64,000 nucleotides of DNA, taken from JAZSMJ01 sp045535815 (GTDB lineage Bacteria > Bacillota > Clostridia > Oscillospirales > CAG-272). This document shows, piece after piece, positions 43,886 to 52,466 of this stretch (position 1 is its first letter; every line of letters begins with the position of its first letter). The translations under genes and the position numbers were made by a program. A model generated the notes under the pieces. That model had not been told where the DNA came from. It did no database searches and saw only the letters and a list, made by a program, of their open reading frames with translations. The DNA lies in the NCBI GenBank assembly GCA_045535815.1, contig JAZSMJ010000035.1, forward strand, positions 1 to 64,000, written 5' to 3'.

Positions 43886-45178
43886 ATGAATATTATAACT
43901 AAAGAAAATAAATTTCTGAGAGAAAAATATTATTATATAAAGCATACGTCCGGACTTGATATTTATATTGTCCCAAAGGAGTTGTCTTCATCATACGCTA
44001 TAATCGGTACACGTTACGGATCACTTAATAACCGATTCAGACTTTCTTCAGATTCTGAATTTATAAACGTTCCCGAGGGTATTGCTCATTTTCTTGAACA
44101 TAAAATGTTTGAGAATGAGGACGGCGAAGACTCCTTTTATAAATTCTCAAAATACGGAGCTGAGGCAAACGCATATACTTCGTTTGATAAAACAGCATAT
44201 CTTTTTTCGACAACCGGATCATTTTATGAATCTCTTGAAATTTTGCTCGATATGGTAACTCATCCATATTTTACAAAGGAAACGGTTGACAAAGAGCAAG
44301 GAATTATTTCCCAAGAAATAAGGATGGGAGAGGATAATCCCGATAGAGCACTATTATTTGATACATTCAGGTCAATGTACAAAGATCATCCCGTCAAAAT
44401 AGATATAGCAGGCACTGTTGAATCCATTTCTCACATAACTCCCGAGCTGTTATACAAGTGTCACCAAGCTTTTTATAACCTCAACAATATGACACTGTGC
44501 ATAAGCGGAAACGTTGACACTCAAAAAATCATTTCAATTTGCGATAAATGCCTTGAGCCTTCAGCTCAGTTTGAAGTTGAAACGGTATATCCGTTTGAGC
44601 CTGCCGAAATTAACAGAAGCTATTTCAGTCGAAATATGGACGTATCAAAGCCTCTCTTTTCTATAGGTATAAAGGATAATGATATAAGCGATGATGATGC
44701 TCTGCGTATAAAGAAAAGCATAGCAATATCAATTCTTACCGATATGCTCTTCAGCCGATGCAGCACTTTTTACAATGAGCTTTATGAGGAAGGAATTATC
44801 TCATCGTCATTCGATTGTTGGTCTGAGCACTCAAGGAATTTTTCATTTACAATAATATCAGGTGAATCCGACCGCTCATCCGATGTATATAAAAGATTTA
44901 AAGAGCATATAGAATCAATTAAAGCAAGCGGATTGTCTGCCGAAGACTTTGATAGGTGTAAAAATGCAGTTTATGCTGACATCGTCAAAAGCTTTGACAG
45001 CACCGACGATATTGCAAATAATTTTCTTTCCTATATTTTTGAAGGCGGAGATATTTTAGATCTTCCGGACATAGTCAAAACAGTCACACTCGAATACACA
45101 TCCGAAGTCTTCAGAGATATATTTAAGCAAGAGCATTTTACGTTTAACGAAATCTTTCCGATGAAGGAGGATAAATAA
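43886..45178 (+). CDS. M16-family zinc peptidase (YmfH-like)
   Basis: A 430-residue peptidase with the inverted zinc motif HFLEH (about residues 67-71) and the downstream Glu in EQGIISQEIRMGE (about 143-149). SFDKTAYLFST is the usual block between them. The substrate is unknown; related pairs degrade small peptides. It is followed after 1 base by lgt. Confidence 0.9.
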   Translation: MNIITKENKFLREKYYYIKHTSGLDIYIVPKELSSSYAIIGTRYGSLNNRFRLSSDSEFINVPEGIAHFLEHKMFENEDGEDSFYKFSKYGAEANAYTSFDKTAYLFSTTGSFYESLEILLDMVTHPYFTKETVDKEQGIISQEIRMGEDNPDRALLFDTFRSMYKDHPVKIDIAGTVESISHITPELLYKCHQAFYNLNNMTLCISGNVDTQKIISICDKCLEPSAQFEVETVYPFEPAEINRSYFSRNMDVSKPLFSIGIKDNDISDDDALRIKKSIAISILTDMLFSRCSTFYNELYEEGIISSSFDCWSEHSRNFSFTIISGESDRSSDVYKRFKEHIESIKASGLSAEDFDRCKNAVYADIVKSFDSTDDIANNFLSYIFEGGDILDLPDIVKTVTLEYTSEVFRDIFKQEHFTFNEIFPMKEDK

Positions 45179-45179
45179 A

Positions 45180-46058
45180 ATGAGTTCATTATCTTTTCCC
45201 GGATTGGGAATTTCAGAATTCTCTTTAAACTCTACTGCTTTTTCAATTTTTGGACGTGATATCGCATGGTACGGTATAATTATCACGCTTGGAATAATTG
45301 CAGGATACCTTTATACTCAATTCAGAGGTAATTATGAAGGAATCAAAACGGAAGATATAATGGATTATACTATAATAACCGTTATATCGGCTATTCTGGG
45401 AGCAAGATTATATTACGTACTTACCAATCTCGATAGGTATGACACTTTTATGGAAGCTATTGCCATTTGGGAAGGCGGACTTGCGATATACGGAGGTATC
45501 ATTGCAGGTGCAATAGCCGTTTTCTGCGTTTCAAAATTCAAAAGGATCAGCTTTTTTAAAATGGCTGACGCTGTTACACCCGGCGTTATGCTCGGTCAGA
45601 TAATCGGCAGATGGGGTAACTTTTTTAACATTGAGGCCTTCGGAGGTCCAACCACTCTTCCCTGGCGTATGTGCTCACCGGTTATTGCATCAGATTTCAG
45701 CAAAAAAGGATTGGTTGACGATACAGGCTTCCTCCAGGTGCTTGAGGGAACGTTAGGAGCGCATCCAACCTTTATATATGAATCTGTTTGGAATATTATC
45801 GGATTTATTCTTATCAATATATTCTATAAAAAGAAAAAATATAACGGTCAGATTGCATTAATGTATTTTACATGGTACGGACTTGGACGTATGTTTATAG
45901 AAGGATTAAGAACGGACAGTCTTTACGTTGGCCCTTTCAGAATATCTCAGATAGTAGGTTTCGCAACGTTCTTACTCGGCGCTGTTACTCTTTTGGTTTT
46001 ACAAATAAAGAAATTTAGTAATCTGACAAAAAAAGAAGCAACCGAGAGTTTTGAGTAA
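45180..46058 (+). CDS. lgt: Prolipoprotein diacylglyceryl transferase
   Basis: Moves a diacylglyceryl group to the lipobox Cys of prolipoproteins. The 292-residue membrane protein shows the signature GQIIGRWGNFFNIEAFGG (about 139-156), with the essential Arg and Asn, and the YGLGRMFIEGLR segment near residue 237. The several lipoproteins in this window (15279, 16375, 52467, 2115) need it. AAGGAGG lies 9 bases before the ATG. Confidence 0.96.
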   Translation: MSSLSFPGLGISEFSLNSTAFSIFGRDIAWYGIIITLGIIAGYLYTQFRGNYEGIKTEDIMDYTIITVISAILGARLYYVLTNLDRYDTFMEAIAIWEGGLAIYGGIIAGAIAVFCVSKFKRISFFKMADAVTPGVMLGQIIGRWGNFFNIEAFGGPTTLPWRMCSPVIASDFSKKGLVDDTGFLQVLEGTLGAHPTFIYESVWNIIGFILINIFYKKKKYNGQIALMYFTWYGLGRMFIEGLRTDSLYVGPFRISQIVGFATFLLGAVTLLVLQIKKFSNLTKKEATESFE

Positions 46059-46098
46059 AATGCAATAAATAAATATTGTAAAATTTGTTAAAATTGTA

Positions 46099-46127
46099 TT
46101 GACTTATATCACATTGTATGATATAAT
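46099..46127 (+). promoter_or_regulatory. Promoter of rplU-prp-rpmA
   Basis: TTGACT (46099-46104), a 17-base spacer and TATAAT (46122-46127) with extended TGA. Confidence 0.88.
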
Positions 46128-46133
46128 ATGTTG

Positions 46134-46205
46134 CCGCATAATTTACAGGTATTCAAAGTCCCATACGGGCACCTGTATTAGCGAGTCTTATTTGAAAGTG
46201 AGGTG
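46134..46205 (+). promoter_or_regulatory. Probable L21 leader RNA
   Basis: The short leader folds with TACAGGT (46144-46150) pairing to ACCTGTA (46171-46177) and an inner CCC/GGG hairpin. Its place just before rplU matches the ribosomal L21 leader known from Bacillota, by which the protein probably controls its own operon. The exact consensus was not checked. Confidence 0.6.
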
Positions 46206-46211
46206 CTTTTC

Positions 46212-46523
46212 GTGTTTGCTATTATCGAAACAGGCGGAAAGCAGTACAAGGTTAACGAAGGTGACATCATTTTTGTTGAGAAACTCGATGTTGCTGACGG
46301 TGACTCCGTAACATTTGATCGTGTGCTTGCCATTTCATCAGATTCCGGTCTCTCGGTAGGTGCTCCTTATCTTGCTGAAGCTACAGTAACAGCTAATGTT
46401 ATCAAGAACGGCAAGGGTAAGAAGATTCACATTCTTAGATACAAGCCTAAGAAGAATGAAAAGAAGAAGATCGGTCACAGACAGCCCTATACAAAGGTTC
46501 AGATCACAAAGATCGCTGGCTGA
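46212..46523 (+). CDS. rplU: Ribosomal protein L21
   Basis: Large-subunit ribosomal protein binding 23S rRNA. The start is GTG at 46212, with GAGGT 7 bases upstream, giving 103 residues beginning MFAIIETGGKQYKVNEGD. The tail KKIGHRQPYTKVQITKIAG is canonical. First gene of the rplU-prp-rpmA operon. Confidence 0.97.
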   Translation: MFAIIETGGKQYKVNEGDIIFVEKLDVADGDSVTFDRVLAISSDSGLSVGAPYLAEATVTANVIKNGKGKKIHILRYKPKKNEKKKIGHRQPYTKVQITKIAG

Positions 46524-46525
46524 TT

Positions 46526-46876
46526 ATGACAAAAGTTACTTTTTTCAAGCGTGACGGTATTTATTTCGGATTCGAAGAATCCGGACATGCTGGTTTTGCT
46601 GAGGCCGGAGAAGATATAATCTGCTCTGCTATATCTGCAATGACTATGCTGATCATTAATACCGTAGAAGTATCATATGCATCTGACGTTGAATACAGCA
46701 TCGACGAAGAAACGACCAATATCAAAGTTACTGTTTTGGGCGCTCTTCCCGATTATGAGGTAGACGAAAAGAAGAGATATGCTATTTCCGGGCTGATACA
46801 GGGTTATTTCCTTCAGCTGAATGATATGCTTGAAGACTATTACGACTATCTCGATGTCTGCGAGATAGAAGCGTAA
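46526..46876 (+). CDS. prp: Ribosomal-processing cysteine protease Prp
   Basis: A small (116-residue) cysteine protease that removes the N-terminal extension of L27. The catalytic His and Cys are in SGHAGFAE (His about 21) and EDIICSAIS (Cys about 33), as in known Prp. It lies between rplU and rpmA, 2 bases after rplU, as is standard in Bacillota and other bacteria whose L27 is extended. Confidence 0.94.
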   Translation: MTKVTFFKRDGIYFGFEESGHAGFAEAGEDIICSAISAMTMLIINTVEVSYASDVEYSIDEETTNIKVTVLGALPDYEVDEKKRYAISGLIQGYFLQLNDMLEDYYDYLDVCEIEA

Positions 46877-46918
46877 GTTTCTACAGACAAATCTGTTAAT
46901 GGAGGTTGCATAATCATT

Positions 46919-47200
46919 ATGTTAAAGCTTAGTTTACAGTTCTTTGCTCATAAGAAGGGTGTTGGTTCTACCAAGAACGGCCGTGATAGTGAGTCTAAGA
47001 GACTTGGTGTGAAAAAAGCCGACGGACAGCCTGTCGTTGCCGGCAACATTATCGTTAGACAGAGAGGAACACACATCAGACCCGGTAACAACGTTGGCCG
47101 TGGCTCCGATGATACACTTTTTGCTCTCATCGACGGTAAGGTAAAGTTTGAGCGTATTTCTCGCGACAAGAAATGCGTAAGCGTTTATGCAGCAGAATAA
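46919..47200 (+). CDS. rpmA: Ribosomal protein L27 (with cleavable N-terminus)
   Basis: A 93-residue protein whose N-terminus reaches the peptidyl-transferase centre. It starts MLKLSLQFFA followed by HKKG: the LxLQFFA extension cut by Prp after Ala10, exposing the functional end. GSTKNGRDSESKRLGVK and the VGRGSDDTLFALIDG block are canonical. GGAGG is 13 bases before the ATG. Confidence 0.97.
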   Translation: MLKLSLQFFAHKKGVGSTKNGRDSESKRLGVKKADGQPVVAGNIIVRQRGTHIRPGNNVGRGSDDTLFALIDGKVKFERISRDKKCVSVYAAE

Positions 47201-47227
47201 TTGCTCACAAATAAGAAATTAAAGTAT

Positions 47228-47257
47228 AAAATGGACACTTTATAAAGTGTCCATTTT
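47228..47257 (+). terminator. Terminator after rpmA
   Basis: A perfect 15-bp inverted repeat (47228-47242 with 47243-47257; a few central bases form the loop) followed by GCTTTTA. Confidence 0.85.
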
Positions 47258-47274
47258 GCTTTTATAATAAAGAT

Positions 47275-47487
47275 TTATTCTTCAATATAGGTAAAACGTT
47301 TAACATTATTACCGTTATATTCGACGGTTTCATTCCACATTGAAATCGGTCTTACCCATATATCGCTATTTCCGTATAAAGCACGGTATACGACCATCTC
47401 CTCAAGCGTTTCCGAGTGCTTGGCTATCCCGATAACCTCATATTCATTACCTTTAAAGTGGCGGTACTTCCCTGTTTTAATTTCCAT
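47275..47487 (-). CDS. DUF1653 protein
   Basis: A 70-residue protein matching the DUF1653 pattern: GKYRHFKGNEYEVIGIAKHSET, then VVYRALYG and WVRPISMWNETV. The family is small, common and of unknown function, with an SH3-like beta fold expected. It lies 12 bases after the next gene upstream and shares its transcript. Confidence 0.85.
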   Translation of the reverse strand: MEIKTGKYRHFKGNEYEVIGIAKHSETLEEMVVYRALYGNSDIWVRPISMWNETVEYNGNNVKRFTYIEE

Positions 47488-47499
47488 TATCTCATATCC

Positions 47500-47925
47500 T
47501 CAAAATACAATATTAACTCTGCATCTGTTACCGCATTTAGGGCATACAGCTATGTTTTTTCCTTTTTTAATAGGAAGGCGTAAAACAGCCTTGCAGTTCT
47601 TGCATTTTCTGTATCTGTATTTCTTTATATCGTGTATTCTGTTATATTGCAAAACAAAGAATGATTTAATTTTTGCTAAGATATTGCATACAAACGCATT
47701 TTCTTTTTGTCTTGCAAATATATTTTTTGAAAAAGCTCTGAAAACCCAGTAAACTATTATTCCAACGGATAACAATGAAACAATTATTGAACGAAGAAAA
47801 ATATTGATAAACCACAATATAAAGTATATTATAATAAGAAGATAGCCGAGCTTATCATTTCCGTATCTTCCATACATAAAACGAGTCAAACGCTCACGAA
47901 TACGCCACATTTTAAACCTCCGCAA
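47500..47925 (-). CDS. Small membrane protein with a C-terminal zinc ribbon
   Basis: A 141-residue protein with two hydrophobic stretches (about 27-46 and 50-66), followed by a basic region and a Cys4 zinc-ribbon (CKNCKA at about 109-114 and CPKCGN at about 128-133). I do not recognise a named family beyond 'zinc-ribbon membrane protein'. It sits before the DUF1653 gene. Confidence 0.65.
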   Translation of the reverse strand: MRRFKMWRIRERLTRFMYGRYGNDKLGYLLIIIYFILWFINIFLRSIIVSLLSVGIIVYWVFRAFSKNIFARQKENAFVCNILAKIKSFFVLQYNRIHDIKKYRYRKCKNCKAVLRLPIKKGKNIAVCPKCGNRCRVNIVF

Positions 47926-47950
47926 AAGATAATTACATAAGATATAAAAT

Positions 47951-47983
47951 CAGCCATGCAACCTTAAAAAGATTGCATGACTG
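47951..47983 (-). terminator. Terminator after the Cys-rich protein gene
   Basis: On the minus strand an 11-bp stem (47983-47973 with 47961-47951, one G-T) with an A/T loop, followed by ATTTTAT. Confidence 0.8.
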
Positions 47984-48022
47984 ATATCTTTTTAGTTGTT
48001 ATACAAAGCACTCAAAAACAAT

Positions 48023-48868
48023 TTAACAATGATGTCCGTTATGAATATTGTTTAATTGTTTATAAGAAGGCGGACAGAACTCATGCACCGGGAAATCCAT
48101 TTTTTCAAAAATAGAGCACGGTGTATCAGATTCTGAGCATACGCATTCTTTGTCCGGAACACAATATTCAGACGCATTAATGATATACTGTGAAGGTCTC
48201 TCCAGTCTTATTACAGAGAAGAAACCAAGAGAAACATAAAGACGTTTGTCATCATCAGAACTGTCAACAAGAGCACCGTTTACAAAACAGCAAACGTTCT
48301 CAGGTATCTCATCAACAGTACAGCAACAACATACTTTATTGCAATCTCTTTCTTTTATCTGTACATCAAGGACTATAGGGCTTGCAACCTCACACACAGC
48401 AACGGGAAGGTTGGTTTGAATATCCTTGACGTCAGGTATTCTTGCACAGAAATTATCATTAAGCGGATCACTCTTGAATATACTAACAGAGCCCTCGCTT
48501 CCGTAAAGAATAACCTTTTTCTCACAGACCGCCAATCCATCTATTTCCTGTGATCTGCCGGGACAAACACATGCTTCAAAAACTATCTTTACATAAAACC
48601 TGACGTAGATCTGATAAAAGCCTCTGTTGAACTGTACAGGGTTGACTGAAATATTAGTCCATATTATTTTTGCGCTTTTAACTCTGATACTACCTGTCTT
48701 ATCAATAATTTCCTGTCCAAAATCTGTAAGGAAAACTCGAACATTTTCAAAGCAATCTTTATCTCTGCAGCTGTCATAGATTTTATTGCAGTCTATACAA
48801 ACGGATTCCTTGGATGCTCCGTTGTTAGCTATAGTTGTTCCGTGGCAACAGCTTTTGATATCTGCCAT
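48023..48868 (-). CDS. Cysteine-rich conserved clostridial protein of unknown function
   Basis: A 281-residue soluble protein with about 24 Cys, including a CCCC run (about residues 181-184), several CC pairs and an ending NGHHC. The middle (SIRVKSAKIIWTNISVNPVQFNRG, then GSEGSVSIF) recalls a conserved clostridial family without a firm name. It has no signal peptide or membrane helix. The Cys content and isolated gene position would fit a spore-coat or metal-binding role, but neither is shown. A strong AGGAGG lies 10 bases before the ATG. Confidence 0.6.
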   Translation of the reverse strand: MADIKSCCHGTTIANNGASKESVCIDCNKIYDSCRDKDCFENVRVFLTDFGQEIIDKTGSIRVKSAKIIWTNISVNPVQFNRGFYQIYVRFYVKIVFEACVCPGRSQEIDGLAVCEKKVILYGSEGSVSIFKSDPLNDNFCARIPDVKDIQTNLPVAVCEVASPIVLDVQIKERDCNKVCCCCTVDEIPENVCCFVNGALVDSSDDDKRLYVSLGFFSVIRLERPSQYIINASEYCVPDKECVCSESDTPCSIFEKMDFPVHEFCPPSYKQLNNIHNGHHC

Positions 48869-48973
48869 TTGAGCATATTCCTCCTAATATAGTTACTTAG
48901 ATACTACCTTTTATGTATGACAGTATCTTCGTTACTATATTATGCAAAAGGAGTAAAATATGTTTTTAACAGA

Positions 48974-49390
48974 TTAGTGAGAGATCATAAATTTCTTAAG
49001 ATCTTCAGTGATATTTTCCTCGCTCATAGATGCGGTAATTGTAACGTTTATATCAAGACTGTCGACGAGCGCAGAGATCTTTGTAGCAAAGCTTGTGAAA
49101 TTGTCAACATCATTTTCACATATTTTAAGAGCGGAATCAATAAAAATATCCGTAATATCGTGATTGCTTGCATAAATTCCGGCAATAAAACCGTAAAGAG
49201 CATCGGCATTATTTATTTTAAACTCATCAGTATCAATAAGTCTTGCCTGATAACTGATTGCATGAATGAGCTTATCACCCTTTTCAACGCATACAACCGA
49301 TCCGTTAGAAACCTTGAGAGCCTCTTCCACGAGATTGATAAGAGTTTTTGTCTTGCCAGTGCCTTTTACGCCAACAATTAATTTTAACAT
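48974..49390 (-). CDS. Small P-loop ATP-binding protein of unknown function
   Basis: A 138-residue protein opening with Walker A GVKGTGKTK (residues 7-15). DIFIDSALKI (about 80-89) could be the Walker B strand. It is too small to be a full ATPase motor and no family could be fixed. GGAGG lies 8 bases before the ATG. It follows pgi by 31 bases, so they are probably co-transcribed. Confidence 0.6.
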   Translation of the reverse strand: MLKLIVGVKGTGKTKTLINLVEEALKVSNGSVVCVEKGDKLIHAISYQARLIDTDEFKINNADALYGFIAGIYASNHDITDIFIDSALKICENDVDNFTSFATKISALVDSLDINVTITASMSEENITEDLKKFMISH

Positions 49391-49421
49391 TTGATGTCCT
49401 CCGAAATATATATAATTTATT

Positions 49422-50771
49422 TTAATTCAGCTTTTTTGAAAGCTCTTTCCTTTTCAGATCGTGTTCTTCGCCCGGTTTACCAAGCAAAGCATACATATTA
49501 TTTTTATAATCTTCAACGCCAGGTTGATCAAACGGGTTTACGTTAAGTATATAACCCGATATAGCACACGCAAGCTCAAAGAAATAAACAAGGTATCCAA
49601 AATTCTCTGCATTTCTTTCATCAAGCTCGAGAATAATATTAGGAACGTTTCCGTCAACGTGAGCCAATACAGTTGCTATAAATGCTGTGCGATTAACCTC
49701 ATGGAGAGATTTTTCAGCTACAAAGTTCAGACCGTCACCGTTCTTTTCGTCATAAGGGATAAGAATATCATCCTTTGATTTTTTAAGATCGATAACCGTT
49801 TCAAAAAGATTTCTTTCACCCTGCTGTACAAGCTGCCCGAGTGAATGAAGGTCAGTTGAGAATATAACTGATGCAGGGAAAATTCCCTTCCCGTCTTTAC
49901 CTTCACTTTCTCCGTAAAGCTGTTTCCACCATTCAGCAGTAAGCTGAATGCCGCTGTCATACGCAGCGAGAACTTCTATCTTTTTGCCACCGTTATAAAG
50001 AATATTTCTTATAACGGCGTATTTATAACAGTCATTTTTTTCAATATCACATTCTGTAAAATCAGACTTAGCAAGCTGTGCGCCATGCATCATATCATCT
50101 ATGTCTATACCTGCGACAGCTATAGGAAGCAGTCCGACTGCGGTAAGAACAGAATATCTGCCGCCGACATTATCCGGAACGACAAAGGTCTCATAGCCCT
50201 TTTCATTAGAAAGCTCTTTAAGAGTTCCTCTGCATTTGTCGGTAGTAACAAAGATTCTTTCTTTAGCGCCATCCTCTCCGTATTTTTCTTCAAGAAGCTG
50301 TCTGAAGATTCTGAACGCAATAGCAGGCTCAGTAGTTTTACCTGATTTTGAAATAACGTTTATGCATATATCCTTGCCACTGTTTTTGCAGATATCGATA
50401 AGCTCCGTCATAGCAGAGGGAGAAATGCTGTTACCTGCAAAATATATATCAGGCGTGTCTTTGGATATTGCATTATAATTAGGAGATTTGCAGAATTCAA
50501 TTGCAGCTCGTGCTCCAAGATATGAACCGCCTATTCCGATAACGATAAAAATGCCACAGCTCTTTTTTATCTTTTCGGCAGTAACCTTTATTCTTTCAAA
50601 TTCTTCCTTATCATAATTTAAAGGAAGATCTTTCCAGCCAAGAAAGTCACTGCCCTTTCCGTTTTCATTAACTACGTAATTATGCGCATCACAAAGCCTT
50701 GATTCAAAGCTCTTATAATCTTCACATGAAATAAAATTATCAAGATATTTGCTATTTAATTTGATCCCCAT
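49422..50771 (-). CDS. pgi: Glucose-6-phosphate isomerase
   Basis: Interconverts glucose-6-P and fructose-6-P in glycolysis. The 449-residue form is typical of Gram-positive bacteria. Seen motifs include GIGGSYLGARAA (about 79-90), SKSGKTTEPA (about 141-150), the signature NVGGRYSVLTAVGLLP (about 200-215), and GKDGKGIFPASV with the catalytic Glu/Lys region further on (FDQPGVEDYKN). Cytoplasmic. Confidence 0.97.
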   Translation of the reverse strand: MGIKLNSKYLDNFISCEDYKSFESRLCDAHNYVVNENGKGSDFLGWKDLPLNYDKEEFERIKVTAEKIKKSCGIFIVIGIGGSYLGARAAIEFCKSPNYNAISKDTPDIYFAGNSISPSAMTELIDICKNSGKDICINVISKSGKTTEPAIAFRIFRQLLEEKYGEDGAKERIFVTTDKCRGTLKELSNEKGYETFVVPDNVGGRYSVLTAVGLLPIAVAGIDIDDMMHGAQLAKSDFTECDIEKNDCYKYAVIRNILYNGGKKIEVLAAYDSGIQLTAEWWKQLYGESEGKDGKGIFPASVIFSTDLHSLGQLVQQGERNLFETVIDLKKSKDDILIPYDEKNGDGLNFVAEKSLHEVNRTAFIATVLAHVDGNVPNIILELDERNAENFGYLVYFFELACAISGYILNVNPFDQPGVEDYKNNMYALLGKPGEEHDLKRKELSKKLN

Positions 50772-50835
50772 GATTATACCTCTTTTCTTTATATATATTT
50801 TACTATATTTGTCTTATCTTTGCAAGGTCTTTTGC

Positions 50836-51978
50836 TTAATTCTGAAAATTTTTTTTAATTATTTCATTTATTATTCCAAAATAACCGATTTTTTCGACAG
50901 ATTGTGACGCTTTAATATCTACAGATCCGATTATTTCACCGTCAAGCAGGTATTCTACCTTGCCTACAATATCTCCTTCTTTTATCGGAGCAGCTATATT
51001 CTCGGGCAAAATGAAATTCTTTTCAATATCTTTTTCCTTTCCCTTATCAACTACGCACGAAAAATCATCGTATGTAATATCACAGACGAGGTCAATTCCT
51101 CCGATCACAGTAATAGGCTCAAGATCCTCTTTTTCAAATAATGCATAGCAGTAATTTGAAAAACCGAAGTCCAAAAGCTTTTTTGCCGCTTCATTTCTGA
51201 TATCCTTCGTTTCTGACCCCATTATTACAGCTATAAGCTGCATATTGTCTCTTTTAGCACTTGCGCTAATACAGAACTTTGCTTTGGACGTAGAGCCTGT
51301 TTTAAGCCCGTTAGCACCGTTGTAAAATCTGATTAATTTATTTGTGTTGGAAAGCGTAAACTCTCCGTTTCGCACCGTATCCATCCATATGGATGAGTAT
51401 TCCAATATCTTGGGATGGTTAACAATTAACTCCCGAGACATTATAGCTATATCACGTGCACTTGTAACGTGATTTACAGTATCGTCATCAAGTCCGTTGG
51501 TATTTTCAAAATTTGTATTATTCATTTCAAGCTCTCGGGCTTTTTCATTCATCATCTGAATAAAAGCCTCTTCACTTCCGCAAAGATGCTCTGCCAAAGC
51601 TACTGCGGCATCATTTGCACTTGAAATTACGACTGCTTTCAGCATATCTTCAACAGACATAGTTTCACCTGCTTCAAGATATATTTGAGATCCGCCCATA
51701 TTTGCAGCGTTTTCGCTGACGCAGACGCTGTCGCTGAGTGAAATTTTACCGCTGTCTATAGCTTCCATTATAAGAAGCATTGTCATTACCTTAGTAACTG
51801 AGGCAGGCGGAAGTGCTTGATCGGCATTATTTTCAAAAAGCACCCTGCCCGTTTGCGCCTCAATCAGGATAGAGCCCTTGGCATCGATCTGCAATTCATA
51901 TGCATATACAAGATTTGTTAAAAGCATCATTATAACGACTATTACCGATACATATTTTAATATTATCTTTTTATTCAT
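50836..51978 (-). CDS. D-alanyl-D-alanine carboxypeptidase (DacA/DacF class, PBP5-like)
   Basis: A penicillin-binding protein that trims D-Ala from peptidoglycan. The signal/anchor is at about 5-28. The three active-site motifs are SVTK (SxxK, about 60-63), SAN (SxN, about 118-120) and KTG (about 219-221). The C-terminal beta domain and amphipathic end follow. The start is ATG at 51978 with GGAGG 9 bases upstream, giving 380 residues. It is likely dacF or dacA; sequence alone does not choose. Confidence 0.93.
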   Translation of the reverse strand: MNKKIILKYVSVIVVIMMLLTNLVYAYELQIDAKGSILIEAQTGRVLFENNADQALPPASVTKVMTMLLIMEAIDSGKISLSDSVCVSENAANMGGSQIYLEAGETMSVEDMLKAVVISSANDAAVALAEHLCGSEEAFIQMMNEKARELEMNNTNFENTNGLDDDTVNHVTSARDIAIMSRELIVNHPKILEYSSIWMDTVRNGEFTLSNTNKLIRFYNGANGLKTGSTSKAKFCISASAKRDNMQLIAVIMGSETKDIRNEAAKKLLDFGFSNYCYALFEKEDLEPITVIGGIDLVCDITYDDFSCVVDKGKEKDIEKNFILPENIAAPIKEGDIVGKVEYLLDGEIIGSVDIKASQSVEKIGYFGIINEIIKKNFQN

Positions 51979-52056
51979 ATATAGAATCCTCCGAACAAGC
52001 ATTTTAATATAAAATATGCCTGTAAATCATTTTGTATGCGAACGGAGTTTTTATCA

Positions 52057-52103
52057 TAAAAAAATAAGTGTAATGCGACGGATACACCGACGTATTACAC
52101 TTA
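52057..52103 (-). terminator. Terminator after the HPr-like gene
   Basis: On the minus strand a 16-position stem (52102-52087 with 52081-52066, two mismatches) is followed by TTTTTTT. Confidence 0.88.
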
Positions 52104-52120
52104 CAATTTTTATTTGATTG

Positions 52121-52351
52121 TTATTTAACGATAAACTTGTCAAGATCTGCAAAGAGCTTATCACAATCATCTGAATGTGCTGTGAGTGTGATAGTCTGAA
52201 GGAGATCAAGACTGAAAATACCCATTATAGACTTTGCATCAACAACATATCTGCCAGAAGCAAGGTCTATGTCTATATCATATTTACATACCGTTTCAAC
52301 AAAATCTCTTACATCCTGAATGGACGAAAGCTTTATTCCTACTGTTTTCAT
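52121..52351 (-). CDS. HPr-like protein without His15
   Basis: A 76-residue protein of the PTS phosphocarrier fold. The region around Ser46 is kept (AKSIMGIFSLDL, Ser about 42), so phosphorylation by HPr kinase is possible. But the His15 loop (GIHARPA in true HPr) is replaced by KLSSIQDVRDF, so it cannot relay phosphate from enzyme I. Crh of Bacillus also lacks His15, but has Gln there and a different surrounding. It may act as a regulatory Crh-like co-effector. Single-gene unit with its own promoter and terminator. Confidence 0.8.
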   Translation of the reverse strand: MKTVGIKLSSIQDVRDFVETVCKYDIDIDLASGRYVVDAKSIMGIFSLDLLQTITLTAHSDDCDKLFADLDKFIVK

Positions 52352-52388
52352 AAATATCGAACCTCCAATTAAATATTATTACAAATAT

Positions 52389-52417
52389 ATTATACAGTCT
52401 AAAAAAAGGTTTGTCAA
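52389..52417 (-). promoter_or_regulatory. Promoter of the HPr-like gene
   Basis: On the minus strand TTGACA (52417-52412), a 17-base spacer and TATAAT (52394-52389). Confidence 0.9.
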
Positions 52418-52430
52418 TAGAAACTGATAT

Positions 52431-52461
52431 CAAAAAACGGAACAGAAAAACTGTTCCGTTT
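52431..52461 (-). terminator. Terminator after the DUF4430-type lipoprotein gene
   Basis: A perfect 11-bp stem (52435-52445 with 52451-52461) with a 5-base loop, ending in TTT on the minus strand. Confidence 0.85.
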
Positions 52462-52466
52462 AAATT

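Noticed and set aside
48901..48960. Firm sigma-E promoter call before the Cys-rich gene
   Set aside because: The -35 match is weak and sigma-A-like boxes could also be forced; kept only as a speculative point in the findings.
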